Below are positions 1-9,734 of a DNA stretch of 64,000 nt, in pieces. How positions within the stretch are numbered: position 1 is the first letter of the stretch; every line of letters begins with the position of its first letter. The DNA lies in the NCBI GenBank assembly GCA_946894095.1, contig OX335655.1, positions 2,790,001-2,854,000 on the forward strand. Reading direction: 5' to 3'. Under the pieces are notes generated by a model that saw only the letters and a program-made list of their open reading frames with translations, did not search any database and had not been told where the DNA came from. This stretch comes from Incurvaria masculella. Lineage: Eukaryota > Arthropoda > Insecta > Lepidoptera > Incurvariidae. Both the position numbers and the translations under genes were made by a program.

Positions 1-32
1 GTTTGAATCCAAAATAAAAAAAATATACAAAA

Positions 33-276
33 ACCGGCCAAGTGCGAGTCGGACTCGCACACGAAGGGACACACGTACCATTGTACAAGATTTAACAAAC
101 AAAAATCACGTTTTTTGTATGGGTCCCCGCCTTTACTTTTTCGTTTTAACTATTTGATGTTAGAGCGGCAAAAGGTAGCTTTGAAAAATTCAGCTGCCTA
201 CCTATTACGGCCCTGTGACGGACGGACCGACGGACTCCGTTTCTTTTTCGCCCTTTCGGTACGGAACCCTAAAAAC
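33..276 (+). repeat. (CCGT)-type interspersed repeat, copy 1
   Basis: The segment begins with AACCGGCCAAGTGCGAGTC and ends with GGTACGGAACCCTA. In between are a poly-T/GTATGGG stretch, an AGCTGCCTACCTATTACGG block and a short run of GGAC repeats. Six more copies lie in this window at 1449, 18350, 27917, 34208, 37885 and 40945. The shared ends and internal microsatellite make it an interspersed element rather than chance. It resembles the microsatellite-associated interspersed elements described in Lepidoptera, but I cannot assign a superfamily. No coding capacity is seen. Confidence 0.8.
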
Positions 277-369
277 TATTAGGTTACCTGTCCGATACGC
301 AAACGGTAGGTTCTATTCTTCTTACGTAGTTGAGTAAAGCCACCATTAATACATAGTTATAATTGTTAA

Positions 370-912
370 GGTGGCCCATCCCGCTCATCTCCCCATACAA
401 AAGGGGAAAGAAGATCACGCCCATATTTCTTGTCAGAGATCCAAAATTTTGCTCAAAATAGCTTTATTTGATTGAACTAGATGTCTGATGACCATTGGCA
501 TTGTAAAATTGTGTTTCGTTTCTAAGTTATAAGGTCCGAAAGTTCGCATTTTTCGCGCGTTTTATACAATAACTTTGGAGGTGGATTACGCAATGATAAA
601 GTAAGAACATCTTAATAAGATTAGTCATCAGACATAGCTTATTTAATCAAGATTTATAATCTATTTGGTTTTTGTTTGATTTTTTACTACAGTGGCCGTG
701 GTTTACTTTTAGCTATAAGTCGTTTTGAAATTAAAATTTTCGTAAATCTTACCAAATCATACACTATGCACATTGTCTTTTATGTGGACATGTTGCATCT
801 TCCTCACCACGGAGCCTGTCTTATTCTTTGGAAAAAGAGAAGGTCCCAGAGCGCAACAGCACGGTTTTGTACCGTGCCCGTGAATGAGTTAGGCCCGCCG
901 GGTTGGGCCACC
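370..912 (-). mobile_element. TTAA-flanked MITE, copy 1
   Basis: A 543-bp non-coding element flanked by TTAA on both sides (366-369 and 913-916). Its ends are inverted repeats starting GGTGGCCCA and ending TGGGCCACC. Two other copies, inverted relative to this one, lie at 7930-8482 and 57990-58531. A TTAA target is typical of piggyBac-like transposons, but the terminal bases are not a clear piggyBac match, so the superfamily is inferred only. Confidence 0.75.
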
Positions 913-916
913 TTAA

Positions 917-1448
917 GCATATCACTTTGCCATATATTTTCGATGTATCTAACAACGCCAAAGGAGTTGTTCAGGACACTGACAGCCTTTGAGAGTCGAC
1001 CTCGCCTCGTCGGTTCTGTTGTACAATCAAGCCGCAGGTAGCACTCGATTACGTGGCCCTGTCGTAATGACAGTTGCACAAGTGACTTCCCGAACGTCGC
1101 TGCACCGTAACACTTCCGAGGAAACAACCATAGACGTTGAGACCTTTAAGCACAGAGAATGGACGGACGGGAGTAGAAATTGAAACTCATTCGTATGGCA
1201 GCAGCGAATGCCTGTGTTAGTCCAAAACGTCTACACTGTATTTAATTTGCGGACGAATTCGGAAGGCGAAGCGTCGAATCTTTGTTGCACTAAATATTGT
1301 ATTGCGGGTCTACTCATGAAAGCGTACACTAGACCGGTTGGAGAGTGAACAGGCGGGTGAGTGATCAAATCCGACGTTTATTTATTTCATGCAATACTAA
1401 CTGTCAAACGGCGTGTCATTCGGCCATGTGAATTGAGATTTACGTAAA
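917..1448. other. Unassigned sequence
   Basis: Mixed-composition sequence between a MITE and a (CCGT)-type repeat. Overlapping short reading frames on both strands show no recognisable domain, splice-site pair or codon bias. I see no gene here. Confidence 0.5.
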
Positions 1449-1739
1449 AAACCGGTCAAGTGCAGTCGGATTCGCACACGAAGGGTTCCATACCATTAAC
1501 ACCAAAAAATCACGTTTTTTGCATTAGGCCCCTTTTTAATTTTTATTATTTTTGTATTTTACCTAATTGTTGTTATAGCGGCAAAATAAATACACACTCT
1601 GTGAACATTTCAGCTGACTAACTATTACGGTTAATGAGATACAGCCCTTTGACAGACGGACGGACGGACGGACAAACGGACGGACAGCGGAAGCTTAGTA
1701 ATAGGGTTCCGTTTTCACCCTTTGGGTACGGAACCCTAA
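1449..1739 (+). repeat. (CCGT)-type interspersed repeat, copy 2
   Basis: Same family and orientation as the copy at 33. It starts AAACCGGTCAAGTGCAGTC, has GGAC repeats near 1656-1685, and ends in GGGTACGGAACCCTAAA at about 1739. It is diverged from copy 1 and non-coding. Confidence 0.8.
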
Positions 1740-1899
1740 ATATGCAAGTAAACGTCAAATTTAATCACTCACTTGCATGCTCACCCGGCGAGTAAATTTA
1801 GTAGGTATGTTAACTCCCCCTAATGTTGGACCAGCGGCGACTTGTAGACGAAAGGGGCATGACATTCAGTTGAACGTTAGCTCGGCGCGTCACTCCTTG

Positions 1900-2031
1900 T
1901 GTTCGCACACATACGTGCACGGAGGGCACTGCGCGCGCGCAGTTTGTCTCGTGAAAGCTGACCCCCCGCGCCGCCGCCGCCCCCCCTCCCGCCAGGCCGT
2001 GGCCTCGGCGCGTGAAAGCAGACCGTAAACA
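1900..2031 (+). promoter_or_regulatory. CpG-rich segment upstream of a small ORF
   Basis: A GC-rich island (GCGCGCGCGC near 1931, CCGCCGCCGCC near 1970) in otherwise AT-rich DNA. It lies directly before an ATG at 2032 in a favourable AAACAATG context. Such islands often mark transcript 5' ends. I see no clear TATA box, and the promoter role is inference. Confidence 0.3.
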
Positions 2032-2172
2032 ATGTCTGCGAGTGCAGCCTACGTTGTGTGCACATACGTGTTTCCTGATCTATATATATTGACAGCAATA
2101 TCAGCTGTTTCAGTTTTGATAGTCATTAGCACAATAATTGATCGGTACAGCAGGTCTCCTGGCATTCAGTAA
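2032..2172 (+). CDS. Small single-pass membrane peptide ORF, or first exon of an unknown gene
   Basis: A 46-residue ORF starts MSASAAYVVCTY and contains one strongly hydrophobic stretch (about residues 16-37, LYILTAISAVSVLIVISTII) followed by basic IDRYSR. It would make a short type III or signal-anchored peptide. The ATG has a good insect context and follows a CpG-rich segment. The last five codons and the stop fall inside a foldback MITE that begins at 2158, so the stop may be acquired, or the real gene may splice out near CAG|GTCTCC at about 2151. I recognise no family. It could be a chance ORF. Confidence 0.3.
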   Translation: MSASAAYVVCTYVFPDLYILTAISAVSVLIVISTIIDRYSRSPGIQ

Positions 2173-2364
2173 TCAGGAATCCTGTCAAGTCTAGAAAACC
2201 GCTTTTGTAGCGGTTTTCAAAGCGATATTCTTGACGAAAATATTCCGCTGCATAGTTTTTTTTTAATTAATCAAGGTTTTCCGTCGAAAAACTCGTTTTG
2301 AAAATCGCTATAAAAGGGATTTTCTAGGCTCAGGATTCCTGATTACTGATTACTGAATGCCAGG
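2158..2364. mobile_element. Foldback MITE with 27-bp terminal inverted repeats
   Basis: The left end CCTGGCATTCAGTAATCAGG is mirrored at the right end (about 2331-2364), where a 7-bp GATTACT duplication interrupts the arm. The inner parts also pair (CTAGAAAA against TTTTCTAG), so almost the whole 207 bp can fold into one hairpin. A diverged relative follows at 2450-2610. No coding capacity. Confidence 0.7.
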
Positions 2365-2449
2365 AATAGATCTGCTGCAGGGATGTCTGCCCGGTGTGGA
2401 AGATAACACTCACAATAGATACGGAGAATATGAACAGCACATTAGGCCT

Positions 2450-2610
2450 ATTCTTGGAATTCAGTGTTCAGGAACAATAATATTTTAGTCGAAGGTGCCG
2501 CATTTTAAAGCGGTCATCAAAGTAGTTTTCTAGACAGAAATATTCCAGAGCAAGGTATTTCGATTATTCAAGAAAATCGCTTTGACAACAGCTATAAAAG
2601 CCATCCTTTC
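2450..2610. mobile_element. Diverged relative of the 2158 foldback MITE
   Basis: Begins TTGGAATTCAGTGTTCAGGA and shares internal blocks with the 2158-2364 element (CGGTCATCAAAG, AATATTCCAG, AAAATCGCTTTG, GCTATAAAAG). The right terminus is not clear. Confidence 0.4.
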
Positions 2611-3193
2611 GTCTGAATGATTTGACTCATTTTTCAGCTTTATCATGTCAAAAGAAATAACAAATGTGAAAAAAAAAATCCCTCCCTTTTTGCGATTTTT
2701 CTATCGAGCAAAGTTTGTGCTGTGTTGATAAAAAGTTAACCTGAAATTATATTAAAATAAAATTGAGATGATAATTTCAATACTCTCTAACAAATAATCT
2801 ACCGTTATAATTAGTATTTACTGTTGATTTAACTTTAATTTGTATGTTGTGAATTTCGTGTGCTATATTATCCATATTTATTACAGAAATAGTCTTATGA
2901 AATTAGAATTAGGAATTATAGCAGAAATAGCTGCAAGCGAACGTGGCGCCATCTTTTGACGCAAGCGATAATACAACTTTCTTGTCAACTTTAGACTCGG
3001 GCGCACACATACACATCTATCCTTGCCTCCAAAGGGAGTATACACGTACGTATGTGCACGTACAAAATAAGCATTCGGGCGGATGTGATGTAAAGTTTCG
3101 CGGCAGCCATATGTGGCCGAGCGGTTTCGGCCTTGCTGTTTTGTCCGCGCGCGTGGACTAGCAATCAACTTGAAGAGAACGGTTGCGTTGGTC

Positions 3194-3950
3194 CTTCATA
3201 CCTGCGAACACTTTCGGCTGCCAGACGGTTGCACATTGTTGGGCTGTATGTTTATTTTTTATTTTTATGCAACCTTACATGGGTGGCTAATACCACACAA
3301 CTACCGTTATGATATTAGCCCAATACACTACATACCCGAAGGAATTAGGTGCCATGAGCACGGCTACATTAAACTGGATGGAAAACACGGACAATGTTTC
3401 ATTGCCGCTTCGACCATATTTTCATCCAATGCATCGCATTGTACCAACGTCCATGCAATGTACCAACCCGGGCGGGCATTGTGCAATGTACCACCCATGT
3501 CGGGGCGAGGAATCGAACCCAGACCTCTGGTACGCTAGGCCAGTCCCCGCGCCACTAGGCTACGAGCCGCTCAAAGTATATGTTCGTCAGCAAAGATCCT
3601 TCGGGGACCTGGGTTGTAGTAATCTGCCAGCGCCTGTACCATAGACTAAGCAGGCTTGCCTCGCACCAGAGTGCGCTTCTCAGTTGCAGGAAATAGAAGG
3701 GAGCAATGCACGACATGTTTTTAATATATTGTCATTATCATATCACAGGGCATTTTGAGCGGCTCGTAGCCTAGTGGCGCGGGGACTTTCCTAACATACT
3801 AGGAGTCTGGGTTCAAATACTCGCCCTGTTAATGCACCACTTTCTTTCTCTTTCTTAGTTGGATAAGTGCATTTCGTCACGAATGCGAGCTGCTCCATGG
3901 TTCAGAAATAATGTTAAACTGTAGGTCCCCCCCTTCCCCTACTAGGTAGT
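3194..3950 (+). repeat. Local duplication, copy 1 (partner at 8564-9000)
   Basis: Sequence from TTCATACCTGCGAACAC through a TAGTAATCTGCCAGCGCCTG block (about 3617) to a SINE head at 3757 is nearly repeated at 8564-9000. This copy differs by an extra inverted SINE at 3253-3574, placed exactly after GGGCTGTATG. Both copies carry the downstream SINE at the same junction. Confidence 0.75.
3253..3574 (-). mobile_element. tRNA-headed SINE, internally deleted
   Basis: Read on the minus strand, it starts with the tRNA-like head (complement of CGCGCCACTAGGCTACGAGCC near 3549-3571) with A-box and B-box-like motifs. It runs through the shared SINE body and ends in an A-rich tail near 3253. The stretch between the GGAATTAGGTGCC block and the GAGCACGG block is deleted. 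The matching empty site exists near 8632 in the paralogous copy. The left flank GGGCTGTATG and right flank AAGTATATG hint at a target duplication. Confidence 0.75.
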
Positions 3951-4163
3951 AGGGTTTAAGCCCGCCCGGGTTGGTCCCATCGCATTGGATGAAAAGTTGG
4001 TCAAATCGGCAATGCAAAATTGTCCGTGTTTTCCACCCAGTTCAATGTAGCCGTACTCGTATAGGTAAGGTCCTAGAATGGCACTTAATTTCTTCGGGAA
4101 TGTGGTGTATTTGGCTAATATCATAACGGTGGTTGTGTGGTAGGTCAGTTAGCATAAAAAAAC
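3757..4163 (+). mobile_element. tRNA-headed SINE
   Basis: Starts GAGCGGCTCGTAGCCTAGTG (A-box-like) with a B-box-like GGGTTCAAATAC near 3811. The body has GGTTGGTCCCATCGCATTGG and the element ends in a short A-run near 4163. Diverged from the younger copies. The same SINE head sits at the paralogous position 8808. Confidence 0.75.
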
Positions 4164-4327
4164 CACATTTACGATTAAAATAGGCACCATGCCAGGTCCT
4201 ACCCGCGTAACTCATGTAGGGTTCATAACCTCGAAGTGACCTGATTTCGAAGCGAAATTTCTTAATAATATAATATTATTTTTATATAAATTTTTTATTT
4301 TTTATTTATTGATATTATTGATTTTAG

Positions 4328-4514
4328 CTTGGAAAATTATAAGTATCTATTTATCATTGACAATAGGAACAAAACAAAACGAATTCACGAAAAATCTAAA
4401 ATTCATACCGTGTGCAATAATTTAAAAACAGTGAAATCAGATTACTGTGAATTGAAGGGATGGCCTACTATCATAAACTCGTTAGTCCGTATGACCAGCC
4501 CTAAAAACATATAA
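4328..4514 (+). CDS. Possible terminal coding exon, unknown protein
   Basis: A pyrimidine-rich tract and TTTTAG at 4327 precede an open frame (LENYKYLFIIDNRNKTKR...) that stops at 4512-4514. About 60 residues, basic and polar, with no recognised domain. Entering in phase 2 (C|TTG) gives the open frame. An AATAAA-like ATAAATAAAA lies near 4613. No upstream partner exon was identified, so this may be chance. Confidence 0.25.
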
Positions 4515-5371
4515 AAGATTATTTTAACGCTTAAGCTAGTTTTTTATTGTTATAAACACAGAACACATGCAAATACACAACAAGAAACAGATACATATGA
4601 AAAAATTAAAAACATAAATAAAAAAGTTCTTCAAAGTCAGCTGAAGCTGCTATGGTCCTTAAGACCACAATGAAAATGTTTTTTTATTAGGCAGCCATTA
4701 TTTATGCCACCACTAAAATCAAATATGTTTTTAAAACCCGATGTTTCTGTAAATTCAATACTTATTTTTTATCAACTACAGAAATATACATGTTACACAA
4801 TTCAGAATTAACATTCGGAATGTATGTAATTGATACTTATTAAATTTACCATTTAAACATTATTAATAATTGATATTCTGCATACAAAAATATTTCTTCA
4901 GCGAAAAAAAAGGAAGATTTTCGCAATAAAACTCATAGGCCTTTGAGTTCCATATAAACTGCCGACAGCAACGCTGGGTAAGGTTACGTATTATGGTTTC
5001 AAAATGGCGCCGTGTATGTCTTTGCAGAACAAATATTGCACTTCTATTCGGTTGTCAGAACACGCTTCAAGATAAACCTGTTTTAATTGAGTAATAACAC
5101 AGACATGGTTTTACTTTAAGCAAATGAGCGTTGCCTTAACAAACTAAATCCGAGATTAATTTATTCAGTTTAATATTAGCATGAAGATATTGTAAGACAA
5201 TGTAAGCAGACGACCTTTAATAAAAACATTATTGGTAATTTAAAATTGTATTACTTTAAAAATGTCTACTCCGAAATGATGTGTTTAACTAATATTTATT
5301 TAATTAGATATATATTTTTATTAAACGGTCACGAAAATTTAAAATAACAGTAATATACATTTAAAAGTTCA
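4515..5371. other. AT-rich sequence, no gene seen
   Basis: AT-rich DNA with homopolymer runs and no long reading frame. It lies 3' of the reverse-transcriptase ORF, which is on the minus strand and ends at 5372. Part of it may be that element's 3' untranslated region, but I could not find its tail. Confidence 0.5.
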
Positions 5372-7171
5372 TTATAGGTAAAATATATCTTCTATAAATT
5401 CTAAAGGCATTGTTCCCAAAACAGAGGCTGCGTTCCCCCGCTGGATGGCTAGGCTTATTTTTTGACGGAGGAAGGACGATGCGCGAGGGTCACCCGATGA
5501 CTCGATGAGTAATTTTCCTAAATCTGTGGTAAATTTTTTTGCATCTTGGCTCCACACTCCAAGAGTTTCCACAGCAATGGCAACGAATTCAAATTGTAAT
5601 TTGACCTGTTGGTATTTTTTATTTTTGGCAGACGCTGCCTTTGCTGCGGCGAAGCCGGCTACCTGACTAGAGCCCTCCACATGACTAGGGGCTAGGGTAT
5701 CCGCACACGTTGCATCCCAAATCAACGCTCTCCCTTGCTTCCATGGTAGGAGCGTTATTCCGTCTGGTCTTTTTCCGTCGTCGCGAAAAACTCCGACTGG
5801 TTCCAGGAGACTCGGGATATTTGCTGAGGCCAGAGAGCGTTTAATAATCTGGTTTATGCTTGCGTGGCGGGATAACCTTCCAGCACTCTTGGAGCATGAG
5901 AGACCATGATGTCCGAGGTCTCCTACTGAAGCACCGCAGATGCAAATGTGTGGCTGACAAATTCTGAGGCCAAAGCGAAGGCAAAATGCGATTCGGAGCG
6001 ATACCTGGTCAAGTATAGTACCGAGGTGTGGTGAAGGGTAGGCTAGTAGCCAAGCTCCAGACTCCGCTTCTGATGCCGCCAGAATACGCGCGCGGTCGGT
6101 GATGGAACCATCCAGGAGGAGAGCACTCAATGATTTTTGAATTAGGGGAACATCCCAACCCTTTTGAAATCTTGGTTGGTCCGGCATCGGTTCATCCGGA
6201 CACCGCTCCTTCCATTCCCTTATGGCTTCGTCCCCACTCACGACCCCGAAATTATTTAGGATATTACCGACGAGGTCTTGAGTACTATGAACCGAAGACA
6301 GAAAGGCTGGAAGGGCAACGTCTTTCATGAGCCGAATACCGGAGCCGCTGTATTTAACCGGGAATGTTATTTGGGTCCATCCTTTATCATCTGGAGGCAA
6401 TATATTCAAAATGTTACAAATACTTAATTTTAAACAATCATCTAAAGCATAAATTTTTTCTATACATTTCCAAATAGGACAAGACCTTAGTAAATACGTA
6501 AATTTCGGAATGTAAAAACAGTTTTTTAAAATATGTAAAGCCATATGAGGATTAATATTTGATAAACGATCGCTAAGTGAAACAAAACATTTTTCATGTT
6601 TGGACATTACTGCATCGATAGACTCATCTAGAACTGGGGAACCAAGTAAAATTAATTCGTTGCTTGAAATTATACGAATTCTGGGTGCGATTTGTTCTAT
6701 GTGTTTCAAAATTTCATGTTTTCTTTCGACTGATACCGAAGGGCAGAAGTAAATTTCACATTTTTGTAAGTTAAGCTCCAAACCAATAGTATGAAATTTG
6801 GTTTTTAGGTCTATTAGGTCCTTTAAAACTGTATCAGAACTACCACCCAGGACGCCATCATCTAAATACCACAAGTTGAGCTCAGAATGTAGATTTTCAA
6901 TTATCGGATGAATGCTCAGGCTGAAGATCGCGGGGCCCAGTGGGTCGCCCTGCTGACATCCGGCTGCAGAAGGGATAGGCTCGTAGTCTTTATAAAATAG
7001 ATGAGTCGGGGATGAATAGCATTGATACAAGTATGGATATAGGGTGGGAATGTTGATCATAGCTTCGCTTAGCATACAAGCTCGATCGATGGAGTTAAAG
7101 GCGTTTCTGATGTCCAATTTTACCAAAATTTCAGTGTTTGGGTTTTTATTTTCTAAGTATGTTCGAGCTTT
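5372..7171 (-). CDS. 5'-truncated non-LTR reverse transcriptase with probable restriction-like endonuclease domain
   Basis: An intact 584-codon reading frame (from the TTG at 7126), with about 15 further open codons upstream to a stop at 7172-7174 and no ATG start. Numbering from 7126, the RT palm motifs are KLDIRNAFNS (3-12), GCQQGDPLGP (56-65) and YLDD (87-90). Near the C-terminus are a Cys/His cluster (C395, C397, H406, H407, C411) and RPD (453-455) followed by WDAT (D471). A CCHC-type knuckle followed by RPD...D is the layout of the restriction-like endonuclease of R2/R4/Dong-type LINEs, so I infer that class. The fingers and everything N-terminal are missing, so this copy cannot be autonomous. 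The long intact frame suggests a young insertion. Clade is uncertain. Confidence 0.8.
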   Translation of the reverse strand, partial: KARTYLENKNPNTEILVKLDIRNAFNSIDRACMLSEAMINIPTLYPYLYQCYSSPTHLFYKDYEPIPSAAGCQQGDPLGPAIFSLSIHPIIENLHSELNLWYLDDGVLGGSSDTVLKDLIDLKTKFHTIGLELNLQKCEIYFCPSVSVERKHEILKHIEQIAPRIRIISSNELILLGSPVLDESIDAVMSKHEKCFVSLSDRLSNINPHMALHILKNCFYIPKFTYLLRSCPIWKCIEKIYALDDCLKLSICNILNILPPDDKGWTQITFPVKYSGSGIRLMKDVALPAFLSSVHSTQDLVGNILNNFGVVSGDEAIREWKERCPDEPMPDQPRFQKGWDVPLIQKSLSALLLDGSITDRARILAASEAESGAWLLAYPSPHLGTILDQVSLRIAFCLRFGLRICQPHICICGASVGDLGHHGLSCSKSAGRLSRHASINQIIKRSLASANIPSLLEPVGVFRDDGKRPDGITLLPWKQGRALIWDATCADTLAPSHVEGSSQVAGFAAAKAASAKNKKYQQVKLQFEFVAIAVETLGVWSQDAKKFTTDLGKLLIESSGDPRASSFLRQKISLAIQRGNAASVLGTMPLEFIEDIFYL

Positions 7172-7174
7172 TTA

Positions 7175-7925
7175 ACATTTTTAAATATTTTATTACCAAA
7201 CCTCAATTCCGTCATTTCAAAGTTGTATATTAAAAATGTATGAATACTACAGATACCTTTTTATGTCACCCCAAATTGGAATCCATTCTATGGACAGTTG
7301 CACAGTTGCCAATCATTTTAATCTATCAGTACACAGAAAGTTCGACGATAAATAATGCCAACAAGAGCCAGTCACGACTTTACCGGTAGCCGCGCAGACA
7401 AAACGCCGACCATAATCAGATATAGTGTAGGTAAAATAGAAACGATTGGAAATTCTACTTTAGTCGGGTTAGGTGACGTTACGTTACGTTAGTTAAGTAC
7501 CTAACGGGAAACTGAGTAGTGAGTCCTCAAAGTTAAAGTGTGACTTATGACAATAAGTAAAATATGATATTTGTATGTATTTTACCGTATGATCATATTA
7601 ATTGGAGGTTATACAAGGACATGTACGTATTACAATCTGATTTTGAAAATAATCAGAAAAAAATTTGGACTGGACATTCGCTTCAATAACGGTAATGTCG
7701 TATTCATTAAATACAAAAAAAAAATTAAAAAAAATTATTTAAGTTCGGCCTGACTCTAGTGTCCGATACCAAAATAGACTTTGGTGACGAAAGAAATTAA
7801 GCGGATTTAATTAATTTTATTTAATAACATATATTAAATACGAATTTGTCTGACCTTTTTGTTCTGTCCCACGCACCACTTTCAGTCTGAATAAGATAAG
7901 TGCATATGTTTTGAGATTACCGCGG
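7175..7925. other. AT-rich sequence, no gene seen
   Basis: No credible coding region. TAACGGTAATGTCGTATTCA near 7687 matches a SINE-tail block also seen near 10496, 47040 and 51420, so a degraded SINE end probably lies at about 7560-7735. Confidence 0.45.
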
Positions 7926-7929
7926 TTAA

Positions 7930-8482
7930 GGCGGCCCAACCTGGCGGGGCTAACTCATTCGCGGGCACGGTACAAAACCGTGCTGTTGCGCTCTGGGACC
8001 TTCTCACCTTCTCTGTTTCAAAGGATTAGACAGGCTCCGTGATGAGAAAGATGCAACAAGTTCTCAAAAAAGACAATTTGCATAGTGTATGATTTGGTAA
8101 GATTTACGAAAATTTTAATTGCAAAACGACTTATAGCTAAAAGTAAACCACGACCGTTGTAGTAAAAAAGCTAACAAAAACCAAATAGATTATAAATATT
8201 GATTAAATAAGCTATGTCTGATATTTAAACTTTTTAAGATGTTCTTACTTTATCATTGCGTAATCCACCTCCAACGTTATTGTATAAAACGCGCGAAAAA
8301 TTCGAACTTTCGGACCTTGTAACTCAGAAACCAAACACAATTTTACAAAGCCAACCGTCATCAGACATCTAGTTCGATGAAATAAAGCTATTTTAAGATT
8401 TAAAATTTGGGATCTTTGACAAGAAATATGGGCGTGATCTTCTTTCCCCTTTTGTATGGGGAGTTGAGCGGGATGGCCCACC
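7930..8482 (+). mobile_element. TTAA-flanked MITE, copy 2
   Basis: A 553-bp element with TTAA on both sides (7926-7929 and 8483-8486) and inverted ends GGCGGCCCA...TGGCCCACC. Matches the 370-912 element in reverse and the 57990-58531 element directly. Non-coding. Confidence 0.8.
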
Positions 8483-8563
8483 TTAACACTCATTTTAAGG
8501 TTTGTAGAAAACGGCTTACTCACGGTGTTTCGATGATATTTGGTGATGATATACCAAATGTAT

Positions 8564-9000
8564 GGTTCATACCTGCGAACGCTTTCGGCTGCCGGACGGT
8601 TGCTCATTGTTGGGCTGTATGCTCGACGGCAAAGATCCCAGCAGCACACCGAGGTCGTTAGGGCACTTCGGGGACCTGGGTTGTAGTAATCTGCCAGCGC
8701 CTGTACCATAGACTAAGCAGGCTTGCCTCGCACCAGAGTGTGATTCTCAGGGAGCAATGCACGACATGTTTTTAAAATATTGTCATTATCATATCACAGG
8801 GCATTTTGAGCGGCTCGTAGCCTAGTGGCGCGGGGACTTTCCTAGCATACCAGGAGTCTGGGTTCAAATACTCGCCCCGTTAATGCACCACTTTCATTCT
8901 CTGAGTTGGATAAGTGTATTTCTTTACGAATGCGAGATGCTATATAGTCTCTTCTTATAGACTCTTTTCCTGCTAGGTGATTGGACCCGCCCGGGTTGGT
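8564..9000 (+). repeat. Local duplication, copy 2 (partner at 3194-3950)
   Basis: Near-identical to 3194-3950 but lacks the inverted SINE, so it preserves the empty insertion site at about 8632. Contains the shared TAGTAATCTGCCAGCGCCTG block (about 8681) and the SINE head at 8808. Confidence 0.75.
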
Positions 9001-9010
9001 AACATCTCAT
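8808..9010 (+). mobile_element. tRNA-headed SINE, 3' truncated
   Basis: Head GAGCGGCTCGTAGCCTAGTG and B-box-like GGGTTCAAATAC, then body to GGGTTGGTAACATCTCATTG. There it breaks into the 3' end of an RTE-type LINE. Equivalent in position to the SINE at 3757. Confidence 0.7.
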
Positions 9011-9165
9011 TGTCCTTGTCCAGGTGGGACGACGACATCAAGTGCGTCGGCGGAAAGCAGTGGTTCCGTACCGCTGATGGCCGGGAGGACTGGAGTAAAA
9101 TTGGAGAGCCGTATGTCCAGCAGTGGACGCAAACACGCTGACTGACTGACTGACTGACAGACTGA
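9011..9165 (+). mobile_element. 3' end of an RTE-like LINE
   Basis: An open frame at 9022-9141 encodes RWDDDIKCVGGKQWFRTADG... ending YVQQWTQTR and a TGA. This is the characteristic C-terminus of lepidopteran endonuclease/reverse-transcriptase LINEs. It is followed by (TGAC)n, a tail typical of RTE elements. Only the last ~40 codons remain. Related fragments lie at 24059 and 61423. Confidence 0.75.
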
Positions 9166-9379
9166 CATTGTCTTTGTTTTTCGACAAGTACATTGCATAA
9201 AAGGAAGGTGGCATGACAGTTGGTGTGGAAACAACTTTGCACTTTGCAACTATTTTAAATTTCATATAACATTATGTTTCAGGGAAGAGTAGTATTTCAT
9301 AGCTGAAAGTAACATCGTTGCCAGAAAACCATAAATATGGCAAAATGTTTAAATGGAAACTGAATTAAAATGTATTTAT

Positions 9380-9734
9380 TATGTAACTGGACATGGATGG
9401 CTAATACCGAACTGACCGTCAAATATTATCCTAACACACCACATGGGAACTAGGCGCCATGCCAGGACCTTCCTTATATAGCCGGCTACACTGAACTGGA
9501 TGGCAAAACACGGACAATTTTGATGGCCACTTGGACCATCGTTAATTCAATGCGATGGTGTACCAACTCGGTTAACCCTGCCACCTAGTAGGTACCTACA
9601 GATTTACGTGGAACCCGAACCACGGCCAGCCTCAAAGGTCGAAAACGGTCACCCATCCAGAACCTAACCGCGCTCAGAGGTGCTTCTCCAGCTTATCGAT
9701 TCGCAAGGCGTCGCACACTGAGCTACCGAGGCTC
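9380..9734 (-). mobile_element. 5S-headed SINE, old copy
   Basis: Minus-strand copy of the 5S-headed SINE. The tail complement (ACTGGACATGGATGGCTAAT) is at the left and the head (complement of GAGCCTCGGTAGCTCAG) at the right. It is strongly diverged, with small deletions in the body and in the 5S-derived box. Confidence 0.65.

Noticed and set aside
804..1127. Minus-strand 107-residue ORF and overlapping + strand ORFs
   Set aside because: They run across the end of the TTAA MITE at 912 and have no domain. Similar frames appear in the other MITE copies.
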